Below are positions 1 to 4,598 of a DNA stretch of 5,466 bases, piece after piece. Position 1 is the first letter of the stretch. Every line of letters begins with the position of its first letter. The stretch is from Nitrospirota bacterium (lineage in GTDB: Bacteria; Nitrospirota; CAKKRA01; 9FT-COMBO-42-15): contig JACPZJ010000183.1 in the NCBI GenBank assembly GCA_016195585.1, positions 1 through 5,466 of the forward strand, given 5' to 3'. Below the pieces are notes generated by a model. The model searched no databases and was not told the DNA's origin. It worked only from the letters and a program-made list of their open reading frames with translations. A program made the position numbers and the translations under genes.

Positions 1-1209
1 GATGATTGCGGATTTTTCTATCTCTTCAAGCGTTTTTCCTGAAAGGTCTGCTGTATCTTTTTCTAATGCCCGCGGTTTTATTAGTATCAAATCCTTTGGC
101 TCAATATAATCAGATGCGCCGAGCGCAATTGCGCGTTCAATGACATTCCTAAGCTCCCTTACATTACCGGGCCAACTGTAGTTTATTAGGATGTTCAGGG
201 TCTCTTTTGCAACCCCCTTAACCTTTCTTGTCTTATTTGTCTTAATAAAATAATCTATAAGCAGGGATATATCGTCCTTTCTATCCCTCAATTGCGGCAG
301 ATTTATATTTATAACAGAGAGCCTGTAAAAGAGGTCTTCGCGAAACCTGTTCTTCCTTATCTCTGCTGGCAACTCCCTGTTCGTTGCTGCAATAATCCGA
401 ACATCAACAGGTATAATATTTGTGCTTCCAACCCTCTTTATCTCCCTTGCCTCCAATACCCGCAAGAGCCTTGGCTGCATATCAGGCTCAAGCTCGCCGA
501 CTTCGTCAAGAAAAATTGTTCCGCCATTTGCCATCTCAAAGGCGCCATGCCTTGTTGATACTGCGCCTGTGAATGCGCCTTTTTCATGGCCGAATAGCTC
601 GCTCTCTATAAGGTTTCTTGCAATAGCGCTGCAGTCAATAACAACAAATGGTTTTTTTGAGCGAAGACTGTTTTCATGTATGGCCTTTGCAACAAGCTCC
701 TTTCCAGTCCCTGTCTCGCCTGTAATCAGGACAGTTGCGTCTGTTTTAGAGATCTTCTCAAGTATTCCGAATATTTCCTTCATCTCTTTACTCTTGCCGA
801 CAATATCGCCAAACCTGTCCTTCTTGCTCGGTGTAAGCTCTATCTTTTCTTCAACAGGTATAAACCTCAATTCAGTATTTCCGAGCCTTATGATAGAGCC
901 TTCATTTAAAAAAGCCTCAGAAACCCGCAGACCATCAACAAAGGTGCCGTTAGTACTGTCTAAATCCTTAATTACATACTGCCCCTTCTTTTCCTCTATC
1001 ACAGCATGATACCTTGATACTGTGTCGTCTGCTATTACGATATCATTCTCTTTTTTGCTCCCAATCCTAAGGAGGCCTTTATCAATTACAAACTCCTTCC
1101 CTGCCATACTCCCCTTTGCTATAACAAGCTTTACCTTTTTCAAAAGAAGGGTTTTGACTGGTTCTTTTGTAAAGATTTTTAATGTGGCGTCGTTATTCTG
1201 GTTTGGCAT
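1..1209 (-). CDS. FHA-domain sigma-54-dependent transcriptional activator (bEBP), C-terminus off the left edge
   Basis: The 403 readable codons encode a cytoplasmic enhancer-binding protein that would use ATP to remodel sigma-54 RNA polymerase. An FHA domain (about residues 25-118) shows LRIG at 47-50, SRYH at 65-68 and STNGT at 85-89, the usual phosphothreonine-binding signature. A short linker leads to the AAA+ domain: Walker A GETGTGKE at 164-171, the sigma-54 contact loop GAFTGA at 211-216, Walker B around TIFLDEVGEL at 231-240, and WPGNVRE (sensor II) at 346-352. The last residues, LEEIEKSAII, look like the start of a Fis-type DNA-binding helix-turn-helix, so roughly 40-50 residues are missing. 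There is no receiver domain, so control is probably by binding a phosphorylated partner rather than by a classical histidine kinase (inference). The ATG lies 6 bases after the acetolactate synthase stop, in the same frame, with no Shine-Dalgarno, implying translational coupling. A later start at Met35 would cut into the FHA fold. Confidence 0.95.
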   Translation of the reverse strand, partial: MPNQNNDATLKIFTKEPVKTLLLKKVKLVIAKGSMAGKEFVIDKGLLRIGSKKENDIVIADDTVSRYHAVIEEKKGQYVIKDLDSTNGTFVDGLRVSEAFLNEGSIIRLGNTELRFIPVEEKIELTPSKKDRFGDIVGKSKEMKEIFGILEKISKTDATVLITGETGTGKELVAKAIHENSLRSKKPFVVIDCSAIARNLIESELFGHEKGAFTGAVSTRHGAFEMANGGTIFLDEVGELEPDMQPRLLRVLEAREIKRVGSTNIIPVDVRIIAATNRELPAEIRKNRFREDLFYRLSVININLPQLRDRKDDISLLIDYFIKTNKTRKVKGVAKETLNILINYSWPGNVRELRNVIERAIALGASDYIEPKDLILIKPRALEKDTADLSGKTLEEIEKSAII

Positions 1210-1215
1210 AATAAT

Positions 1216-2850
1216 TTAAATCGGGCAGATGATATGGCCGAGCTTTTCTGTTAGTTTTAAATTTTCTGAATAGTCAATGGGGATCTCTATTAAGACAGGC
1301 TCTTTTGAACCCAATGATTGTCTGAGAAGCGGGAGAAATTCTCTTGCATTGCTAACCCTAAACCCCTTTATCCCAAAGGACTCTGCATATTTCACAAAAT
1401 CAGGGTTTTTAAAATAGACGCCAAATGCCTTGCCGAACTGGTTCTTCTGCTTCCATTCTATAAGGCCGTAGCTGTTATCCACCCACACAATAATTACAAT
1501 GCCAATGCCGAGCCGCTTTGCTGTCTCAAGCTCGCTTGCAGTCATCAAAAAGCCGCCGTCACCGGCAACTACAACTACATTCCTTTCTGGATGCACAAGC
1601 TTTGCAGCAATCCCGCCAGGAAGGGCAATTCCCATTGCCGCATAGCCGTTGGAGATTAAAACAGTGTTCGGCCTGTGTGTTGGGAACATCCTTGCAATCC
1701 ACAGCTTATGCGCGCCCACATCGGATATCAAAATATCCTCTGGCCCGAGCGCAGCCCGCAAATCAGAGACCACCTTCTGAGGCTTCATTGGAAAGGAATT
1801 GTCATTTTTGAATTCTGTAAGCTCCTTAAGAATTGTTTCCCGCAGGGTGGTGTATATCTTAAATTTTTTCTTTCCCTTTAATATAGATGTCAGCGCCTTC
1901 AGGCTGTCCTTTATCTCTGCTACTATCTCAACCTCTGGCATGTAATATTCATCAATCTCGCTGGTCACAACATCAAGATGGATAATCTTCTTATCCTTAT
2001 TATAATTCCATTTATCTGGCGAGTATTCAACAAAGTCATAGCCAATGGCGATGACTACATCTGCCCTGTCAAAGCCGCACATAATCCAGTCGCGGGCTTG
2101 AAGGCCAACTGTAAAAAGTGACAAGGGATTCCTATAATCTATAGACCCCTTTCCCATGAAGGTATTTGTAATGGGTATCTGGAGGCGCTCGGCGAATTCC
2201 TTCAACTCTGCTGCTGCCCTTCTCCGCGTTACGCCATTGCCAACTAATATAATCGGGTTCTTTGCCTGCCTTATTATAGACGCAGCCTTTTTTATTGCAT
2301 CAGGATTAGGAAGCGGATATTCAATACCATTGCTTATTAGCGGGCTGCCTGCTGCCTCAGCCTTTGCTATATCATCCGAAACCTCAATATGTGTGGCGCC
2401 GGGCTTCTCCAGTTGAGCGATCTTAAATGCCTTTCTTACTATTTCAGGGATGACCTCAGGCCTTTCAACGCGTATATTCCACTTTGTTGCAGGCTGAAAC
2501 ATCTTGACTATATCAACATATTGGTGGGATTCCTTATGAGTATTTTTTAGGGATGCCTGTGCAGTGATTGCAACAAGCGGGGCGCGGTCTAAATAAGCAT
2601 CTGCAACGCCTGTTAAGAGATTGGATGCGCCGGGGCCGAGTGTGGCAAGGCAGACGCCTGGTTTTCCTGTCAGCCTGCCGTAGACATTTGCCATGAATGC
2701 AGCGCCCTGCTCATGCCGCGTGGGGATAAAATTCATCCGCTTTTTTCTGAGGGACTCCATCAGATAAAGGGTCTCCTCGCCGGGGATGCCAAAGATATAT
2801 TCTACTCCCTCTTTTTTCAGGCACTCAACAAGCAGGTCAGATGCAAGCAT
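1216..2850 (-). CDS. alsS: Thiamine-diphosphate-dependent acetolactate synthase, catabolic (AlsS-like) type
   Basis: This 544-residue protein is a normal-length acetolactate synthase large subunit, which condenses two pyruvates to 2-acetolactate and CO2 in the cytoplasm. The N-terminal pyrimidine-binding domain has FGIPGEE at 20-26 and the cofactor-activating glutamate in TRHEQGAAFMA (E47). The central domain spans about 185-325. The C-terminal diphosphate-binding domain carries GDGGF at 430-434 and ends its metal motif near N459. IGYDFVEY (269-276), SDVGAHKLWIARMF (376-389), DFVKYAESFG (484-493) and IPIDYSENLKL (523-533) resemble, from memory, Bacillus AlsS more than biosynthetic IlvB. The Trp that favours 2-ketobutyrate in biosynthetic enzymes (GMVRQW) aligns with Lys467 in GLIEWK. 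No regulatory small subunit (ilvN) is adjacent. A catabolic, acetoin-forming role is therefore favoured, but a biosynthetic ilvB-like role is not excluded. A GGAG sits 7 bases before the ATG, and an in-frame TAA just upstream fixes the start. Confidence 0.9.
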   Translation of the reverse strand: MLASDLLVECLKKEGVEYIFGIPGEETLYLMESLRKKRMNFIPTRHEQGAAFMANVYGRLTGKPGVCLATLGPGASNLLTGVADAYLDRAPLVAITAQASLKNTHKESHQYVDIVKMFQPATKWNIRVERPEVIPEIVRKAFKIAQLEKPGATHIEVSDDIAKAEAAGSPLISNGIEYPLPNPDAIKKAASIIRQAKNPIILVGNGVTRRRAAAELKEFAERLQIPITNTFMGKGSIDYRNPLSLFTVGLQARDWIMCGFDRADVVIAIGYDFVEYSPDKWNYNKDKKIIHLDVVTSEIDEYYMPEVEIVAEIKDSLKALTSILKGKKKFKIYTTLRETILKELTEFKNDNSFPMKPQKVVSDLRAALGPEDILISDVGAHKLWIARMFPTHRPNTVLISNGYAAMGIALPGGIAAKLVHPERNVVVVAGDGGFLMTASELETAKRLGIGIVIIVWVDNSYGLIEWKQKNQFGKAFGVYFKNPDFVKYAESFGIKGFRVSNAREFLPLLRQSLGSKEPVLIEIPIDYSENLKLTEKLGHIICPI

Positions 2851-2867
2851 CCATTTGCTCCATTTTT

Positions 2868-2901
2868 AAACAAAGCAGGGGCGAACATCTGCCGCCCCTG
2901 C
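2868..2901 (-). terminator. Hairpin with U-rich tail between the secreted-protein gene and the synthase gene
   Basis: GCAGGGGCG (2875-2883) pairs perfectly with CGCCCCTGC (2893-2901) around a 9-base loop; a G-U and an A-U pair can extend the stem to 11. Read on the minus strand it is followed by TTTGTTT (2874-2868), so it could end or attenuate transcripts of the small secreted-protein gene before the synthase. The U-tract is interrupted, so partial read-through is plausible. The arms share AGGGGC/GCCCCT with the palindrome inside the recombinase gene, so it may instead be a decayed copy of a dispersed repeat that serves as a terminator. Confidence 0.5.
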
Positions 2902-2925
2902 CTGTTTTTAAAAAAGTTCTATAAC

Positions 2926-3273
2926 CTATTTTACCACTAACTTATATGTATCGCTAACACCCACCTCTATATGGCTGGCATCATTCACCCTCAGCTCAAC
3001 CTTGCGTTCACCCTTTGAGAGCTTAACGCCTGTTAACTTAAATCCCTTTGGCTGCTTTACGGCTTTCTTCTCCTTTCCATCTATCCATAGATGGACATGG
3101 TCTCCTTTAGGCCCCTTTACAAAATCATACTCCACCGAAAGCGCCTCCTCCACGTCATCGTACTGACACTTTGTAATCTTTACAGAGGTTGCCTCTGCAG
3201 CAATAAGTATTGCAGCGTACAAGAAGATACCAGCTAAGAGCAGTGTTGAAACAATCGTGAACCTTTTCCTCAT
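2926..3273 (-). CDS. Small secreted or periplasmic protein of unknown function
   Basis: I do not recognise a named family with confidence. The 115-residue product starts with a clear Sec signal peptide: basic MRKR, a hydrophobic stretch at about 5-24, and an A-x-A cleavage site after A28. The mature part is about 87 residues, lysine-rich and dominated by alternating beta-strand patterns. It has GDHVHLWIDGKEKK at 57-70 and a turn-rich LSKGERKVELRV at 85-96. This HVHLWIDGK-then-KGERKVEL pattern recalls small Ig-like beta-sandwich domains in which a strand with spaced histidines precedes a 'glycine-turn, then strand' hairpin. The resemblance is from memory and does not give a function. The mature protein has a single cysteine (C36), so no internal disulphide. 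The start is well fixed by AAGGAGG 8 bases upstream. It is the first gene after a strong minus-strand promoter and lies 75 bases upstream of the synthase, with a hairpin between them. Confidence 0.85.
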   Translation of the reverse strand: MRKRFTIVSTLLLAGIFLYAAILIAAEATSVKITKCQYDDVEEALSVEYDFVKGPKGDHVHLWIDGKEKKAVKQPKGFKLTGVKLSKGERKVELRVNDASHIEVGVSDTYKLVVK

Positions 3274-3320
3274 AAATTTTTCCTCCTTAGTTTTTTGGTT
3301 TTCTGAATTACATTATTTTA

Positions 3321-3349
3321 ACTATGCCAGAATTTTGTGTAAATGTCAA
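3321..3349 (-). promoter_or_regulatory. Sigma-70 promoter for the small secreted-protein gene
   Basis: On the minus strand a perfect -35 TTGACA (3349-3344) is followed by a 17-base spacer and CATAGT (3326-3321). The -10 is only 4 of 6, but it is preceded by TGG, matching the extended TGn element. Predicted initiation is near 3314, giving a leader of about 40 bases that contains the strong ribosome-binding site. It may also drive the synthase and activator if the hairpin is leaky. Confidence 0.6.
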
Positions 3350-3367
3350 TACCCTGCTGCATCAGCC

Positions 3368-3396
3368 TTGACTTTAAAATTTTTTGTGTATACAAT
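3368..3396 (+). promoter_or_regulatory. Sigma-70 promoter for the DUF486 gene, predicted leaderless
   Basis: TTGACT (3368-3373), a 17-base spacer and TACAAT (3391-3396) give one mismatch in each hexamer. Only 7 bases separate the -10 from the ATG at 3404, so transcription should begin at or within a base or two of the start codon. No Shine-Dalgarno is present. It is back to back with the minus-strand promoter, with 18 bases between the two -35 hexamers. Confidence 0.6.
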
Positions 3397-3403
3397 TTGT
3401 TAT

Positions 3404-3745
3404 ATGCCTATTGTATTTAAGGCCATACTGCTTTTAATATTTTCAAATGTCTTTATGACCTTTGCATGGTATTCGCATTTAAAGAATCTGAATGAGAGGC
3501 CATGGCACATAGCCGCCATTGTAAGCTGGGGCATAGCCTTTTTTGAATACATGTTTCAGGTGCCGGCAAACCGCATTGGCTATACACAACTGAGCCTCCC
3601 ACAGCTAAAGATACTTCAGGAGGCAATAACACTTTCTGTATTCGTCCCCTTTGTCATCTTTTACATGAAGCAGCCGCTTAAGCTTGACTACCTGTATGCA
3701 GCCCTATGCATAGTAGGCGCGGTGTATTTTGTTTTCAGGTCATAA
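3404..3745 (+). CDS. DUF486 family small four-helix membrane protein
   Basis: The 113-residue product matches, from memory, the DUF486 (DMT-like) family, whose members are about 110-115 residues and have four transmembrane helices. Helices are visible at about 4-23, 33-51, 70-88 and 93-111. The conserved segments FMTFAWYSHLK (17-27) and FEYMFQVPANRIGY (47-60) are intact. The family is distantly related to drug/metabolite and small multidrug-resistance transporters; its substrate is unknown and it probably works as a dimer in the inner membrane (inference). The ATG at 3404 was chosen although the frame stays open upstream to 3257, because the longer start would add about 49 non-family residues, run through the promoter and overlap the divergent gene. 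No ribosome-binding site precedes it, and the predicted promoter ends 7 bases before the ATG. The next gene has its own promoter 20 bases downstream. Confidence 0.9.
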   Translation: MPIVFKAILLLIFSNVFMTFAWYSHLKNLNERPWHIAAIVSWGIAFFEYMFQVPANRIGYTQLSLPQLKILQEAITLSVFVPFVIFYMKQPLKLDYLYAALCIVGAVYFVFRS

Positions 3746-3765
3746 CCCCTTCCATCTTTAATCCC

Positions 3766-3794
3766 TTGAAAATTCCCTTTTTATAAGATACAAT
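3766..3794 (+). promoter_or_regulatory. Sigma-70 promoter for the recombinase gene, predicted leaderless
   Basis: TTGAAA (3766-3771), a 17-base spacer and TACAAT (3789-3794) form a good promoter in the 58-base gap after the DUF486 gene. The -10 ends 9 bases before the ATG at 3804, which puts initiation near 3801 and leaves a leader of about 3 bases. No Shine-Dalgarno is visible. The layout copies that of the preceding gene. Confidence 0.6.
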
Positions 3795-3803
3795 GCTGTT
3801 TGT

Positions 3804-4490
3804 ATGCAGCAATTTATTGATGCCTTTGCGGAATATCTGAAGGTAGAAAAAAATGTGTCTGAGCATACATACAGAAATTATATAAGCGATCTTGCCATGT
3901 TCAGGGATTATGTTGCCAATAATGTAGGGGCAGGTTTAAAACCTGCCCCTACAGGTGAGATTGATATAAAAGAAATAGATAACCTCACTGTAAGGGGGTT
4001 TTTGGGCCTCTTGTCAAGAAAGGGAGAAAAGAAGTCCTCTATTGCAAGGAGGCTCTCCGCACTCAGGACATTCTTTAAATATCTGCACAGAGAGGGTTAT
4101 ATTGAAACAAATCCTGCAAAGGCTGTCTCAACGCCAAAGCAGGAAAAAAGGATCCCCTCCTTTTTGTCTGTTGATGACGCCTTTTCATTGATGGAGCTTC
4201 CTAATAAAGCCGATGCGCTGACATTAAGGGACAAGGCAGCGCTTGAGACATTTTATTCAACAGGCATACGAATCAGCGAGCTTGTCGGCTTAAATGACGC
4301 TGATATTGATTTTAACAGCGGCCTTGTAAGGGTGCGTGGAAAAGGAAGGAAAGAGAGGATTGTGCCAATAGGCGGGAAGGCAATTACTGCAATAAAAAAT
4401 TATCTAAACAAGAGGCAGGGGATTTATAAAGAAGTCAGAAGTCAGAAGTCAGAAGTCAGAAGTTATGAGGCAGACAATCCCCTTAATTAA
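3804..4490 (+). CDS. xerC: XerC/XerD-type tyrosine recombinase, C-terminally truncated and probably inactive
   Basis: The 228-residue product has the N-terminal SAM-like core-binding domain (EYLKVEKNVSEHTYRNYISDLAMF, about 10-33, through about 105) and the first half of the catalytic domain. Arg156 in TGIRISELVGL and Lys180 in RVRGKGRKER match the catalytic Arg148 and Lys172 of E. coli XerC (numbers from memory). The constant offset of 8 fits an extra segment near residues 41-50 (VGAGLKPAPT), which is encoded by a palindromic repeat. Family members are about 300 residues. Here family similarity ends near residue 206, the reading frame enters a 7-bp tandem repeat coding EVRSQKSEVRS, and it stops 11 codons after the repeated stretch begins to fade. 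The H-x-x-R motif, the second His/Trp and the nucleophilic Tyr are all absent, so strand cleavage should be impossible unless another protein supplies them. Full-length XerC would resolve chromosome dimers at dif. The real gene may have been broken by insertion or recombination at the repeat, or joined wrongly in assembly. Confidence 0.88.
   Translation: MQQFIDAFAEYLKVEKNVSEHTYRNYISDLAMFRDYVANNVGAGLKPAPTGEIDIKEIDNLTVRGFLGLLSRKGEKKSSIARRLSALRTFFKYLHREGYIETNPAKAVSTPKQEKRIPSFLSVDDAFSLMELPNKADALTLRDKAALETFYSTGIRISELVGLNDADIDFNSGLVRVRGKGRKERIVPIGGKAITAIKNYLNKRQGIYKEVRSQKSEVRSYEADNPLN
3923..3953. repeat. 31-bp perfect palindrome inside the recombinase gene
   Basis: TGTAGGGGCAGGTTT (3923-3937) and AAACCTGCCCCTACA (3939-3953) are exact reverse complements around one central base. 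It is translated in frame as most of VGAGLKPAPT (residues 41-50), without a stop. From memory, GTAGGGGCAGG...CCTGCCCCTAC palindromes are dispersed repeats in several uncultured bacterial lineages and are often read as GLKPAPT within proteins. It lies in the linker between the first helices of the core-binding domain, where an added loop could be tolerated. Confidence 0.9.
4431..4463. repeat. Heptanucleotide tandem repeat, GAAGTCA x 4.7
   Basis: Four exact copies of GAAGTCA (4431-4458) are followed by GAAGT (4459-4463). The array sits at the 3' end of the truncated recombinase frame, exactly where similarity to the family is lost. Because 7 is not a multiple of 3, gain or loss of one unit would shift the reading frame. 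An 8-bp inverted repeat, AGGGGATT (4417-4424) and AATCCCCT (4476-4483), flanks it, possibly by chance. Confidence 0.92.
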
Positions 4491-4499
4491 TGGAGGTCT

Positions 4500-4598
4500 A
4501 TGACAAGGCGCATCCGAGAAGCAAGGCAAAAGGGTAACAGTGGTATTTACAAAATTCTTTATAACGAATTTAAAGGACAAGACCCCAATGAATGGTGA
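4500..4598 (+). CDS. Possible 32-residue ORF overlapping the methyltransferase start
   Basis: A short frame beginning MTRRIREARQKGNSG and ending in NEW is not recognisable as any family. It is basic in its first third and has no membrane segment. A GGAGG (4492-4496) precedes the ATG, but only 3 bases away, closer than is usual. Its TGA (4596-4598) lies just past the methyltransferase ATG, so the two frames overlap by 11 bases, the arrangement of a coupled leader peptide. It is in the same frame as the recombinase but separated from it by a TAA. It could equally be the chance remnant of a broken gene. With no promoter that I trust in 4464-4587, nothing else is visible in this gap. Confidence 0.25.
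   Translation: MTRRIREARQKGNSGIYKILYNEFKGQDPNEW

Noticed and set aside
422..1009. Long open frame on the plus strand (195 residues)
   Set aside because: It lies antisense to the sigma-54 activator, which has unmistakable conserved motifs; the plus-strand product is a low-complexity Ser/Phe/Leu-rich shadow with no family features.
3311..3329. Sigma-54 (-24/-12) promoter suggested by CTGGCAT on the minus strand
   Set aside because: The TGGCA element is present, but no GC-containing -12 element (TTGCA) follows at the right spacing; the TTGACA/extended -10 reading fits better.
3257..3403. Upstream extension of the DUF486 reading frame to an ATG at 3257
   Set aside because: The extra residues do not belong to the family, and the extension would overlap the opposite-strand gene and its ribosome-binding site and pass through both promoters; the ATG at 3404 gives the normal family length.
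4431..4463. CRISPR array
   Set aside because: The unit is 7 bases with no spacers between copies, so it is a simple tandem repeat.
4490..4537. 15-residue frame MEVYDKAHPRSKAKG
   Set aside because: Very short, with no ribosome-binding site of its own; joining it to the overlapping 32-residue frame would need a +1 shift with no convincing slippery site.
4546..4565. Promoter for the methyltransferase from TTTACA and TATAAC
   Set aside because: The spacer is only 8 bases, and no acceptable -35 lies about 17 bases upstream of TATAAC.
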